Positions 1 through 8,476 of a DNA stretch of 64,000 bases are shown here, one piece after another. Positions within the stretch are counted from its first letter, which is position 1. Every line of letters begins with the position of its first letter. The stretch is from Methanococcoides sp. EBM-47. GTDB taxonomy: Archaea > Halobacteriota > Methanosarcinia > Methanosarcinales > Methanosarcinaceae. The notes under the pieces are model-generated. The model was given only the letters and a program-made list of their open reading frames with translations, was not told where the DNA came from and searched no databases. Location: contig MPPA01000001.1 of assembly GCA_001896725.1 (NCBI GenBank), forward strand, positions 179,285 to 243,284, written 5' to 3'. Position numbers and translations under genes: made by a program.

Positions 1-605
1 TCATGTGTCCCATCCCGATCCATACTTGTCAGCAGTATCTCACCCGAACCAAGCTCTTCTACTTTTTTCGCCCACTGTACTGCATCGATACCCGTGGGTT
101 TCCTACCACCATAGATAACAACTTCGTACCATGCAGGAGTACTATCCTCAAGATCCAAAACGGTCTTATCGGGATTGTTGGCAACATCCAGATTGCGTTT
201 GCAATCAATGGCAGTTACAATGCACTGAGAACCGAATACCTGTGATGAGCGTCGGATGAGATCTGGGTCCTTAACTGCTGCGGTGTTGATAGAGACCTTA
301 TCTGCACCTGCCCTGAGCACTTGCCTGATGTCCTCGATTGAATTGATACCGCCCCCCACAGTAAGGGGAATGAATACCTCATCGGCTGTCCTTTCTATGA
401 CATTGACCATGGTACCCCTACCCTCATGGGAAGCAGTAATATCAAGGAACACAAGTTCATCGGCACCCTGTTCATTGTAGCGTTTGGCAAGTTCTACAGG
501 GTCGCCTGCTTTTTTCAGGTCAGTGAACTCTATACCTTTAACAACGGTGCCTCCGGCTTCATTTAATGTAACGTCAAGACAGGGTATGATCCTTTTTGTG
601 AGCAT
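1..605 (-). CDS. hisF: Imidazole glycerol phosphate synthase subunit HisF (3' end cut by window)
   Basis: HisF is the cyclase half of the HisH-HisF synthase. It turns PRFAR plus ammonia into imidazole glycerol phosphate and AICAR in histidine synthesis. Reverse translation from ATG at 605 gives [12 protein letters not shown], a typical HisF start, followed by [17 protein letters not shown] and the phosphate-binding TVGGGI. The two catalytic aspartates are visible as Asp11 (CLDV) and Asp134 (TAIDCKR, equivalent to Asp130 of the bacterial enzyme). About 201 codons are present and the C-terminal quarter lies outside the window. The AICAR by-product is used by PurH, encoded at 26833-28449. The plus-strand reading frames over this region are shadows. 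Confidence 0.95.
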   Translation of the reverse strand, partial: MLTKRIIPCLDVTLNEAGGTVVKGIEFTDLKKAGDPVELAKRYNEQGADELVFLDITASHEGRGTMVNVIERTADEVFIPLTVGGGINSIEDIRQVLRAGADKVSINTAAVKDPDLIRRSSQVFGSQCIVTAIDCKRNLDVANNPDKTVLDLEDSTPAWYEVVIYGGRKPTGIDAVQWAKKVEELGSGEILLTSMDRDGTH

Positions 606-654
606 GATGGATATTCATGGAAAACTTATATTAATAGGTTATGAACCTGAACCC

Positions 655-1386
655 TCACACCAAAAGCACAGCTATAACGCCCGCAAGGAAGACACCATCA
701 AAAGTGCCTGCTCCACCGATACTTACCACCGGTGCACCTATTTTGGTAATACCACTTAGGTTGAGGAGGTCCGCACCGACCAACGTGCCCAGGGTACCGC
801 CAATATATGCAATTATAAAAATGAACTCATGATCTGACGGAAATTGAGATATTATTAGTATAGAGCTTAATGCTGCGATCAGCGGAGGTACCAGTGCAGG
901 TGTCACTATACCCACACCTTTTACAGGGCGTGCTACCATTTTAGTAATTGCTGCTACGGCCAATATCCCATACAGAGAATAAGTTATCGCTCCAGGATAT
1001 ACATAAAGAAGATAGACCGATACAAGGATAGGTATCACTGCTCCTCCTACATTAATGGCCACTGTGGTCTTTCTGATAAAACTACCCTTGAAAGGTACAT
1101 GGTACTTTACGCCAAAGACCCTGACGAAATCCCCTTCGGGAATGTATACCTTTGTTTCCAGTGTTGTGAGAGGGATATTGATGTAACTGCCGATCAGGCA
1201 GAGAAAAAGAAGCAGGAATGCATCATCCCATGAAAAGCCCAGTTTTGCAAAAGCTGAGCTCACAAGCCCAAAAAAGAGAAGTGATACAACAAGCGAGAGC
1301 AGAAGCAATAACACAAAGGTAAAGACAAATGTGAATGGATTGTAGAATATCCTGTGCCTCATATAGAGGCATCGACCGGACACCAT
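655..1386 (-). CDS. DUF1614 family integral membrane protein
   Basis: This is a membrane protein of about 243 residues with a hydrophobic N-terminal hairpin and roughly six to seven further membrane segments. It has the features I associate with DUF1614 proteins: a MRHRIFYNPF-like start, a charged loop around PEGDFVRVFG, and a glycine-rich end containing GADLLNL and GGAGTFDGVFLAG. Its function is not established; the polar GADLL and GTFDG segments inside helices could suggest transport or catalysis, which is inference. An alternative start is the ATG at 1362. Neither start has a clear ribosome binding site, and a TATA-like stretch lies about 25-30 bases before 1386, so a leaderless mRNA is possible. 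It lies 49 bases upstream of hisF on the same strand. Confidence 0.75.
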   Translation of the reverse strand: MVSGRCLYMRHRIFYNPFTFVFTFVLLLLLSLVVSLLFFGLVSSAFAKLGFSWDDAFLLLFLCLIGSYINIPLTTLETKVYIPEGDFVRVFGVKYHVPFKGSFIRKTTVAINVGGAVIPILVSVYLLYVYPGAITYSLYGILAVAAITKMVARPVKGVGIVTPALVPPLIAALSSILIISQFPSDHEFIFIIAYIGGTLGTLVGADLLNLSGITKIGAPVVSIGGAGTFDGVFLAGVIAVLLV

Positions 1387-1409
1387 ATAAGTTTTTCTAA
1401 ATTTTTTTA

Positions 1410-1865
1410 TCAGTAAAGAGAAAGGGAGCGTGATCCCTTGAGCAGGTCCTTGCTCACAGCATCACTGATGATCAAGTCCTCAGATATCATTATGCGAGCA
1501 CCTGTTCTCAAGGCCATGGCAATACAGTCGCTGGGCCTGGCATCAAATTCCATATGTCTTCTGCCATCGTTGAGCACAAGGCGGGCATAATAGACATTGT
1601 CTATCTTCTCATCAATGAACACACGGTCGATTTCAACTTCCATGCGCTCAAGGATAGATACCAAAAGATCATGGGTCATGGGGCGTGGAAGGGTCTCATT
1701 GCGCATCACCGTATCGATCGATAATGCTTCAGCCTGGCCTATGTGAATGGGCAATACTAAACCATCCTCATCCTCCAACAATACTGCAGGAGATGTACCG
1801 CCCAACATATTTACCAGAAAAATACCCTTTACGAAAACTTCTCTGAGCCCTTCTTCACTTGTCAT
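1410..1865 (-). CDS. Bifunctional nuclease domain (DUF151) protein
   Basis: This 151-residue protein matches the BFN/DUF151 family throughout: VFVKGIFLVNM at the start, VLPIHIGQAEA, then DLLVSILERM and the conserved ending FDARPSDCIAMALRTGARI. Plant and bacterial relatives have been described as having RNase and DNase activity, but the archaeal role is unknown. The length is that of a minimal single-domain member. It is monocistronic or leads into the DUF1614 gene 23 bases downstream. A palindrome at 1903-1923 lies just upstream of its start. Confidence 0.85.
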   Translation of the reverse strand: MTSEEGLREVFVKGIFLVNMLGGTSPAVLLEDEDGLVLPIHIGQAEALSIDTVMRNETLPRPMTHDLLVSILERMEVEIDRVFIDEKIDNVYYARLVLNDGRRHMEFDARPSDCIAMALRTGARIMISEDLIISDAVSKDLLKGSRSLSLY

Positions 1866-1902
1866 GACTGAAACACTTTCCTTAACAATCGATTATTGTA
1901 TG

Positions 1903-1923
1903 GCATATCTCATATAGATATGC
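1903..1923. promoter_or_regulatory. Inverted repeat upstream of the DUF151 gene
   Basis: GCATATC and GATATGC form a perfect 7-bp inverted repeat around a 7-base spacer, 38-58 bases upstream of the DUF151 start codon. The sequence is AT-rich and overlaps a likely TATA region, so it may be an operator, but it could also arise by chance from the base composition. Confidence 0.3.
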
Positions 1924-1987
1924 TATCAAAAGTTTACCATAGAATATGCAATCATATGAATAGCGAACTATTCCAAAAATGACAATT

Positions 1988-2656
1988 TCAATGGCGTCTG
2001 TAAGGTTTCTGCTTGGAATGGAAACCATATTCTCCTATCAGAGGCACAAAAGCTACGCTGCCCCATTCTTTAGTGACCACATTACCATCATTCTCTTTTA
2101 TAACAATGTAGAGGGACTGGAACGCATCCCCTATAGGAATAACCATTCTCCCCCCTGAACCTAGCTGCTCCACCAGAGGTCCGGGGATAGAGGGAGCTGA
2201 TGCGGTTACACATATCCTGTCATAAGGAGCATGTTCAGGCAGGCCTATAGACCCATCAGAAAGAAAAACATCTACATTATGATAGCCAGCTGCCTTAAGA
2301 TTGTTTTTTGAAGAACTGGCAAGTTCTGGTATCCTTTCAGTAGAATATACTGTACCCGTACTTCCTACAAGCTCGGCAATGACTGCAGCATTATATCCTG
2401 AGCCCGTACCTACTTCCAGAACCTTATGGCCTTCCTGAAGATCGAGTAGGTCGCACATGATAGCTACCATGTGGGGTGCAGATATGGTCTGACCATACCC
2501 TATATTAAGCGGTGTGTCTACGTAAGCGGCCGATACTTGCACAGATGGAACAAAGAGATGCCGAGGCACCTTAAGCATCGCTCTCCCAACTTTCTCACTT
2601 ATACCATGAACCTTAAGATGAGTTACCAGCTCTGCTCTCTCTTTCGAGAACTCCAT
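1988..2656 (-). CDS. pcm: Protein-L-isoaspartate O-methyltransferase
   Basis: Pcm methylates L-isoaspartyl residues with S-adenosylmethionine to start repair of damaged proteins. Visible motifs are VPRHLFVPS near the N terminus, YGQTISAPHMVA (substrate region), the SAM-binding VLEVGTGSGYNAAV and the late GGRMVIPIG. Length is about 222 residues, normal for the archaeal enzyme. I prefer the ATG at 2656 (MEFSKERAEL); an in-frame ATG at 2674 would add six residues. Either start overlaps the 3' end of the zinc-finger gene upstream (stop at 2623), by 34 or 52 bases, implying one transcript. Confidence 0.93.
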   Translation of the reverse strand: MEFSKERAELVTHLKVHGISEKVGRAMLKVPRHLFVPSVQVSAAYVDTPLNIGYGQTISAPHMVAIMCDLLDLQEGHKVLEVGTGSGYNAAVIAELVGSTGTVYSTERIPELASSSKNNLKAAGYHNVDVFLSDGSIGLPEHAPYDRICVTASAPSIPGPLVEQLGSGGRMVIPIGDAFQSLYIVIKENDGNVVTKEWGSVAFVPLIGEYGFHSKQKPYRRH

Positions 2657-3273
2657 GAAGTACCACTTCCCCATGCTTTTCTGTGAACAGGGTTCGCAAA
2701 TATACGTTTTATATTTTTTGCTTCAATGACAACACCATCACGGGACTTGAAACTTCCATCCCTTTCCTTGACCCTTATGACCTTGAACTCATCCGGACCA
2801 ACCTTTTCAGTCGAACCAATAGTGAACTGATAACCTCCTGGGACCCTCTTGATCACAGATCTTGTGGTAGTACCTTCATGGATAGCTATCTTCACACATA
2901 CTTCGTCGATAGCCCTGCCCCAGAGAGAGCTGATATCCGCAACTTTGGCCGCTTCTGGCCTTTTTTGACCAGATTCGATCGCTGTAATTACTACTGGATA
3001 CACCTCATCAGAGGAATCATCATCGATGAACATCTCATCACCAACACGAATGATCTCGTTCTCCTGCATGTGAGTATGCATGGGAAAAGAAGCTTCACCC
3101 CTGCTTACTATAACCCTGACATCAACGGTCCTGGGGGTTTCCATAACTGTAGGGTGAACTGTGCCACATTCCGAACATTTTACCACAGGATTTATTCCTG
3201 ATTTAAGGACCTTATGCAGCACCGGATGACGTGGTGAGCAAGAAGGACATATAACTTCGGCTTCTTCGTTCAT
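2623..3273 (-). CDS. HVO_0476-type zinc-finger protein
   Basis: A protein of about 216 residues starting MNEEAEVICPSC, with a zinc ribbon made of CPSC and CSEC about 30 residues apart, followed by a basic, beta-rich domain (VRVIVSRGEASF, VGDEMFIDDD, VPGGYQFTIGSTEKVGPDE). It resembles the uncharacterised archaeal HVO_0476 family, which I know only by name; nucleic-acid binding is inference from the zinc ribbon. I chose the ATG at 3273 because a TATA-like box at about 3300-3310 predicts transcription to begin close to it. The longer frame to 3336 would include the promoter. Its 3' end overlaps pcm. Confidence 0.75.
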   Translation of the reverse strand: MNEEAEVICPSCSPRHPVLHKVLKSGINPVVKCSECGTVHPTVMETPRTVDVRVIVSRGEASFPMHTHMQENEIIRVGDEMFIDDDSSDEVYPVVITAIESGQKRPEAAKVADISSLWGRAIDEVCVKIAIHEGTTTRSVIKRVPGGYQFTIGSTEKVGPDEFKVIRVKERDGSFKSRDGVVIEAKNIKRIFANPVHRKAWGSGTSWSSRKREQSW

Positions 3274-3379
3274 AATCTGCTTATTTATGGAAGAGAAGAG
3301 TAAATATTTAACCCTAAGGAAAGTCCAAAGCTTCAAAATGAACAGATGAAAATAAGAAGGTAAAAATTAATTTGACATC

Positions 3380-4249
3380 TCACCTGTTCGCTGCAGCGTG
3401 TGCTGCTATGAACTCACGAAGTAACTTCGTGCCTAAAAGAGCAGCCTGACCACCATCGTACTCTGGAGAAATCTCCACCACATCAAAGCCTACAGACATA
3501 GGAGCAAGGCTGCGGATAATATCCCTTACTTCCACATCCGTCAGACCGAATGGTTCAGGTGTTCCAAGACCCGGAGCGAACGAGGGGTCAAGGGCATCCA
3601 TATCCAATGATAGATATATCTTGTCACATCCAAGATGTTCAAGTGCTTCTGCAATAACTGCTTTAACACCTTTTTCCCTTAAATTGTCAGGAGTGTAGTA
3701 GCAGATGCCATTATCTTTTACAAATTCCCATTCTTCCCTGGGACCGCTGCGCACGCCAATTGTCACATACTTGTCAGTGATGTCGTTTAGAATATGTCTG
3801 GAAACACAGGCATGATTGAATTTTACACCACCATACTCTTCACGCAGATCAAAATGAGCATCCATCACCACAAATCCAATATCTTCACTGATATGCTTTG
3901 CACATGCTTTCACACAAGGATATGTAAGAGAGTGTTCTCCACCCATCATTATTGGGACCTTGCCATCCTTCACTATTGGTTCCACTGCGAAGAAAAGCTC
4001 TTCTAATGTCTTCTCAACATCCAAGTACGGCTCGAAGTTACCTGCATCATGGATCAACAGATCTTCAAAATCTATATCAAAATATGCATTATAGGTCTCA
4101 AAATTAGCAGATGCCTTGCGCATAACATCAGGAGCCCATCTGCTCCCTGCGCGGAAAGAAGATGTACCATCAAAGGGAACACCAAAGAGTACATATCTGG
4201 CAGATGAATAATCTGACAGAGAATCCATCATACAAAGATCGTGGAACAT
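3380..4249 (-). CDS. speB: Agmatinase (ureohydrolase family)
   Basis: Agmatinase hydrolyses agmatine to putrescine and urea. The manganese-binding set of the ureohydrolase family is complete: His106 in GGEHSL, Asp130/His132/Asp134 in DAHFDLR, His147 in FNHACVSRH, and Asp216/Asp218 in SLDMDALDP (numbered from 4249). The length of 289 residues is normal. In-frame ATGs at residues 7 and 8 are possible alternative starts. It lies 54 bases downstream of the aIF5A gene on the same strand. The pairing makes sense because aIF5A modification needs an aminobutyl group derived from polyamines or from agmatine. Confidence 0.95.
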   Translation of the reverse strand: MFHDLCMMDSLSDYSSARYVLFGVPFDGTSSFRAGSRWAPDVMRKASANFETYNAYFDIDFEDLLIHDAGNFEPYLDVEKTLEELFFAVEPIVKDGKVPIMMGGEHSLTYPCVKACAKHISEDIGFVVMDAHFDLREEYGGVKFNHACVSRHILNDITDKYVTIGVRSGPREEWEFVKDNGICYYTPDNLREKGVKAVIAEALEHLGCDKIYLSLDMDALDPSFAPGLGTPEPFGLTDVEVRDIIRSLAPMSVGFDVVEISPEYDGGQAALLGTKLLREFIAAHAAANR

Positions 4250-4303
4250 TTAACCGGATTAACGTGTTTTGTATATATCTATAGAAAAAGGTAAGGTATG
4301 AAT

Positions 4304-4687
4304 TTACCTCATATCTATCCTCATCTTACCCATAGCAACAAGATAGGTAAGTTCTTCCCCTTCCTTTACTCTTTCCTTATACTCTTCGGGTATAGGAAGC
4401 TCAAAGTTCGAGTAATCGGCCATGTCCATAAGCATAGCAACATCGCCTGCAATAGTAATGACCTGGGCGCTCTTTCTTTCAACCAGAGGGACATATATCT
4501 TGTCAGACACTGGTCCTACAATAGACCTTTTCTGGTTATCGAAGATCCCAATAGCATCGATCCTTGCCTTTGCTGAACCATGTTTGCCTGGCTTGGATTT
4601 AGAAATGCTCTTAATGACACAGGGCTCTTCATCGATTAGAACGTATTTACCCTCTTTGAGTTCTTTTATCTCTACTTGCTGTTTCAT
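4304..4687 (-). CDS. eif5a: Translation factor aIF5A
   Basis: This is the archaeal homologue of eIF5A, which helps ribosomes form difficult peptide bonds. The 127-residue protein has the modification loop SKPGKHGSAKAR, in which Lys35 would carry deoxyhypusine or hypusine, and the C-terminal OB domain ending GKMRIDMR. It is the first gene of a likely two-gene unit with agmatinase. The start ATG at 4687 is followed by MKQQVEIKELKEGKY, which aligns with other archaeal aIF5A proteins. Confidence 0.97.
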   Translation of the reverse strand: MKQQVEIKELKEGKYVLIDEEPCVIKSISKSKPGKHGSAKARIDAIGIFDNQKRSIVGPVSDKIYVPLVERKSAQVITIAGDVAMLMDMADYSNFELPIPEEYKERVKEGEELTYLVAMGKMRIDMR

Positions 4688-4867
4688 TTATAAATTCTCC
4701 AGAACGGTCTATTAAATAAGTGATCAAATTGAATATAGCTGCACTATAATTTACCATTCCATATAACCATTCCATATATCAAGTTATCTATATGAGAAGC
4801 ATATATTCCAGTAAAATAGAAAGAATATCATTAAAATAAATCACTTCAAACAATGGAACAATGAACG

Positions 4868-6574
4868 CTAAAATACTATTCCAAGTTGTTCAAGCTTGCT
4901 TGTGGTTGGAACTCCTAGATTGTCCCAACCTCGAAGCTGATAATACTCTGAAATAGCCTTTTTAAGATCTTCTTCAGAAATACCACCATTTGAAAACATT
5001 CTTTCAGGTAAGGCGTCATCCTCATGAGTAAAACCAGCCCTGAGATTGAACAATCTTTCAAGGTTCCATATCCTCTCACCCACCCTCAGCAAGTCCTCAG
5101 AGGAATAAGATACTCCGGTTGCAGCACTGACCAAAGAAGCAATCTCCCCTTCACCCAGAGCAAAGCTCACGAACGGACACAGAACAATAGAATCAATAAC
5201 TGCTGCCAGATCCTGGAGCAACTTGACAAAGCCGGCTTTTCCTTGTAATACAAATCTGTCAAGCACCACCGGTTTACCCAATAATTCGGGCCCTGCCATA
5301 AATGCACTCATATGACATGCCCCTCTGTTAGAAGTGGCATATGCAAGAGCAAAACCTGAAATGTCCCTTGGATCATAGCCAGGCATTTCCAGACCTTTGG
5401 AACTCATGCTAAGTTCTTTTGCACCCTGAGTGATCATATAGGATAAAGAACCTTCACTCAGTGAACTGATACCTTGTGAGACATCAGAGACTGTTTGCAA
5501 CAACCGTGCATGGTCTATTTTCTCACCCGACATTTCAAGATATGATGCAATGGTAGCTCCACATGAAATAGGATCCACCCCATTAACATAACAAAGGTCA
5601 TTGGCCTTTATAATGGATTCCATATCAACGTTATCCACAGCTGGACCAAAAGCCCATAAGGCATCATAGTCAGGTAGCAGGCTGCCATTTTCAAGCAACC
5701 TTATGCATCCAAGAGGACAGTTATCACATGGCATGCTCTTACCCTTATAAGTCGCTGAGAGTTTTTCCGCAGAGATATTGTCACCATGATGAAAACCTCG
5801 TTCCCTGAAATTCAGGGAAGGGAGGATATCAAGATGGTCCATGACATTGATCATAAAAGAAGTACCATACACAGATAAACCTTTGGAAGTTACTGGATTT
5901 GCTAACAGTAACCTTTGTGCACTGGTTATGGCCTTTTCAAATGATCTCGGTTCTGCTATTAGAGGATCGTTAGTGCCCTTTACCACTATTGCTTTCAGAT
6001 TCTTGGAGCCTGCTACAGCCCCATGACCGCCCCGACCACTTGAATAAAGATCGTCGTTCACAAAGTTTGCAAAGCGTACTTTTTTCTCACCAGCCCTGCC
6101 AATACAGGTCACACTTCCCTTATCTTTCAACGCCAAAGTTGTTTCCCTTACATCCTTGCCCCAAAGATGTTCTGCAGAGATAAGTTCTACATCTTCATCG
6201 AATATGGACAGATAAATAGGGATATCGGAACTTCCTGTAATAACCAGGGCATCTATCCCTGCATATTTCATTGCCTTTCCAAAGTGTCCTCCGGCATTAG
6301 AATCAAATATAGTATGAGTAAGTGGGGATTTAGTGATAATTGAATAATGCCCAGACATTGGAGCCATGGTCCCTGTTATCGGACCTGTGGCGAACACCAG
6401 CGGATTGTCAGATGATAAGGGGTCCACGCCAGGGTCAGCAAAGTCATGCATCAACTTTATACCAAAGCCCCGACCCCCCAGATATTCTCTGGCTTGCTTT
6501 ACACCCGTTCTTGACTCAGTGACCGAATGTGAGCTAAGGTCAACAATGATGGTTCTTCCTGACCAGCCGAACAT
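4868..6574 (-). CDS. Tungsten-dependent aldehyde:ferredoxin oxidoreductase family enzyme
   Basis: Enzymes of this family oxidise aldehydes to acids using a tungsto-bispterin and one [4Fe-4S] cluster, with ferredoxin as acceptor. The 568-residue protein has the N-terminal pterin-binding region (YLGGRGFGIKLM), DSNAGGHFG, and the cluster ligands Cys283, Cys286 and Cys290 in CDNCPLGC plus Cys466 in IVLCPF. It is slightly shorter than the roughly 600 residues usual for the family. The substrate cannot be deduced. A good ribosome binding site (AAGGTGAG) precedes the ATG. It follows ogt by 12 bases, probably in one transcript. A MoeA-type cofactor gene is encoded at 42368. Confidence 0.92.
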   Translation of the reverse strand: MFGWSGRTIIVDLSSHSVTESRTGVKQAREYLGGRGFGIKLMHDFADPGVDPLSSDNPLVFATGPITGTMAPMSGHYSIITKSPLTHTIFDSNAGGHFGKAMKYAGIDALVITGSSDIPIYLSIFDEDVELISAEHLWGKDVRETTLALKDKGSVTCIGRAGEKKVRFANFVNDDLYSSGRGGHGAVAGSKNLKAIVVKGTNDPLIAEPRSFEKAITSAQRLLLANPVTSKGLSVYGTSFMINVMDHLDILPSLNFRERGFHHGDNISAEKLSATYKGKSMPCDNCPLGCIRLLENGSLLPDYDALWAFGPAVDNVDMESIIKANDLCYVNGVDPISCGATIASYLEMSGEKIDHARLLQTVSDVSQGISSLSEGSLSYMITQGAKELSMSSKGLEMPGYDPRDISGFALAYATSNRGACHMSAFMAGPELLGKPVVLDRFVLQGKAGFVKLLQDLAAVIDSIVLCPFVSFALGEGEIASLVSAATGVSYSSEDLLRVGERIWNLERLFNLRAGFTHEDDALPERMFSNGGISEEDLKKAISEYYQLRGWDNLGVPTTSKLEQLGIVF

Positions 6575-6586
6575 TTATTCTCACCT

Positions 6587-6958
6587 TCACAATTTAATTC
6601 CTTCAAGTTCCAGTAGCTTACGTTTCAGCGATACATTTCCAGGATCATTACCTCCGCAAAATCCCCCAATGCCTTTACTTGACACTACTCTGTGGCATGG
6701 AATGATTATAGGGTATGGATTTTTAGATAAAGCACTTCCCACCGCTCTGGAAGCCCCTCTTCTGCCTACTAGCATGGCCAGTTCTCCATAAGTAATTGTA
6801 TGCCCATAGGGAATGCGTCTTGTCTGCTCAAGCACATCTTTCTCAAAGTCGGACAAATGAGAAAGGTCCACTTTACACCATGAGAAATCTACTTGTTCAC
6901 CTTTAAGATATCTTAACATCTCACGACACAGGAGTTCAAGGTCTTCCATGTTTGCCAC
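6587..6958 (-). CDS. ogt: Methylated-DNA--protein-cysteine methyltransferase
   Basis: This protein would transfer methyl groups from O6-methylguanine in DNA to its own cysteine. The active site is Cys88 in IIPCHRVV, with the helix-turn-helix segment ITYGELAMLVGRRGASRAVGSA before it and a C-terminal LKRKLLELEG. At 123 residues it keeps the catalytic domain and only a short N-terminal part. Sited between a small uncharacterised gene and the aldehyde oxidoreductase gene, with gaps of about 12-14 bases. A link between alkylation repair and the oxidoreductase is not evident. Confidence 0.92.
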   Translation of the reverse strand: MANMEDLELLCREMLRYLKGEQVDFSWCKVDLSHLSDFEKDVLEQTRRIPYGHTITYGELAMLVGRRGASRAVGSALSKNPYPIIIPCHRVVSSKGIGGFCGGNDPGNVSLKRKLLELEGIKL

Positions 6959-6972
6959 CTATGAGTTCATTT

Positions 6973-7260
6973 TCAATATAACATCCTTTTCCACGATATC
7001 GTAACCAATTGATTGCGGATAATGATGATATAGCTATGGAAGGAACTGGGACCAAGAGCAGATCCCAGCTCATGTTTTATCAGTTCACGCATATTGACAT
7101 AACTATATTTATCTTCACCCATGACCTTCGTAATTGCCCACCTCATAACGACATTCGCCCACATATACTTCCCACTAATTTCATAAGTCCTTGCAAAACC
7201 TGCAAAACCTTTTTCAACACCTGTACCGTTTTCCAGATTCCTCACTAATCTAAACACCAT
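6973..7260 (-). CDS. Small conserved protein of unknown function upstream of ogt
   Basis: A 95-residue frame starting MVFRLVRNLENG and containing FARTYEISGKYMW and VNMRELIKHEL. I do not recognise a family. It ends 14 bases before the ogt start on the same strand, which supports it being translated. The frame can be extended to 7302 by 14 hydrophobic residues, but the start at 7260 looks more natural. The composition is mixed, with no signal peptide or clear membrane helix in the shorter form. Confidence 0.55.
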   Translation of the reverse strand: MVFRLVRNLENGTGVEKGFAGFARTYEISGKYMWANVVMRWAITKVMGEDKYSYVNMRELIKHELGSALGPSSFHSYIIIIRNQLVTISWKRMLY

Positions 7261-7426
7261 GGACCCACTGAAATAAAAAAGCAGGTAACGAATAATGGTC
7301 ATATGAAAGCAGGATATTTTGAAACATTGAGCATCATGTGAACATACATTACGTAATACAAATAGTTAATTAATCAATAAATATGAGCTGCATAACGATA
7401 AATACTAGGAGGCACAAACCGGCACT

Positions 7427-8245
7427 ATGAAAAAAAAGATAGCAGTGGTATTTGATAGCGCGGGAACACTGCTACGTATGTACCGTGTGGCAAAAGAAAC
7501 ATCAACAGGCAATATCCTCGAAAATATTGAAAGTACCCTGCTGGTAGCAAAGAGACCCAGAAGAGCTCTTGTGGTAATACATGCTGAGCCTGTATCCGTT
7601 ACGAGCACTGATCCAAGAACAGAGCTTCGAAAGTTCATAGCTGATAATAGATTAAAAATAGACATCAGTTGTTCCAGTGGGCCGATAAGTACAGAAGAAG
7701 CAATGAAAATAATCAATGAGCAAAACGTCTTAGTTGGAGACGTGATAGAAGTTATAGATTTGGTACACAGAAGTTGTCCTGAAAACTACTATATTGCAGC
7801 GGGTCTGATCGTGGACGGGCAGTTGCAGTTCATCCCATATGTACTGAGCACAGCAGGAAAATTATACTCCAATGCTTTCAGAACAATAAAGATCCTACAC
7901 AGCAGAGATATCGATACATACATAGCATCTGGGGACACCATGCGCTCACTTAGGAAAGTGGCTGAAAAGCTCTGTATCCCGCTTACAAATGTTTTCGATA
8001 TAGCCACTACACATGAAAAGGCCAACATTGTTCTGGCCCTTAAAGAGAAATATGAGATAGTACTGATGATAGGCGATGGTCTCAACGATATTCGGGCCTT
8101 GGAAGTTGCTGATGTGGGCATAGTCACCACCCAGCAAGGAGATAAAAGACCACAAAGATTGTTAGAAGCTGCTGATCATGTGATATGTGATATCATAGAG
8201 GTTATAGATATTGTAGACTCATTGAGCGCTTATGACCATAGGTAA
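7427..8245 (+). CDS. Soluble P-type-ATPase-like HAD family protein
   Basis: A 272-residue member of the haloacid dehalogenase superfamily, closest in motif pattern to the phosphorylation domain of P-type ATPases but with no membrane segments. Motif I is FDSAGTLL with nucleophile Asp10, which lines up with DKTGT rather than the DxD of phosphatases. Motif II is IASGD, motif III a lysine in THEKANIV and motif IV GDGLNDIRAL. A long insertion of about 130 residues follows motif I. The substrate is unknown. An AGGAGG lies about 15 bases before the ATG. It sits 231 bases upstream of the MCR activation operon on the same strand, so a role connected with MCR is possible, but its own promoter region separates them. 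Confidence 0.75.
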   Translation: MKKKIAVVFDSAGTLLRMYRVAKETSTGNILENIESTLLVAKRPRRALVVIHAEPVSVTSTDPRTELRKFIADNRLKIDISCSSGPISTEEAMKIINEQNVLVGDVIEVIDLVHRSCPENYYIAAGLIVDGQLQFIPYVLSTAGKLYSNAFRTIKILHSRDIDTYIASGDTMRSLRKVAEKLCIPLTNVFDIATTHEKANIVLALKEKYEIVLMIGDGLNDIRALEVADVGIVTTQQGDKRPQRLLEAADHVICDIIEVIDIVDSLSAYDHR

Positions 8246-8393
8246 GGGCAGGGGACAGTTTTTTATTGTTAACGGCGAAAATAATATGCGTTATGTTTAT
8301 GTATAATTTTACATAATGCAGATGATACTCTACAAAAGGGAATTTAAAAAGTAATATCAAATGTCTGGCAGAAGTTGTTAGCAGTTTAGTACA

Positions 8394-8428
8394 TACCATA
8401 CAATACCATTAAGTAATTTGAAATGGTA
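8394..8428. promoter_or_regulatory. Repeat and inverted-repeat cluster upstream of the MCR activation operon
   Basis: Between the HAD gene and atwA, ATACCAT occurs twice (8394-8400 and 8403-8409). The second copy forms a perfect 7-bp inverted repeat, TACCATT at 8404-8410 and AATGGTA at 8422-8428, with an 11-base spacer. It lies 49 bases upstream of the atwA ATG and just before a TATA-like CTATAATAAA at about 8436. This position suits an activator or repressor site. The regulator is unknown. Confidence 0.4.
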
Positions 8429-8476
8429 GTCAAAGACTATAATAAATCCAGCCGGCATATAAACGGAGGAACATAA

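Noticed and set aside
7348..7357. ATTACGTAAT palindrome between the ogt-side gene and the HAD gene
   Set aside because: A 10-bp palindrome in an AT-rich divergent promoter region can easily be chance, and no second copy is nearby.
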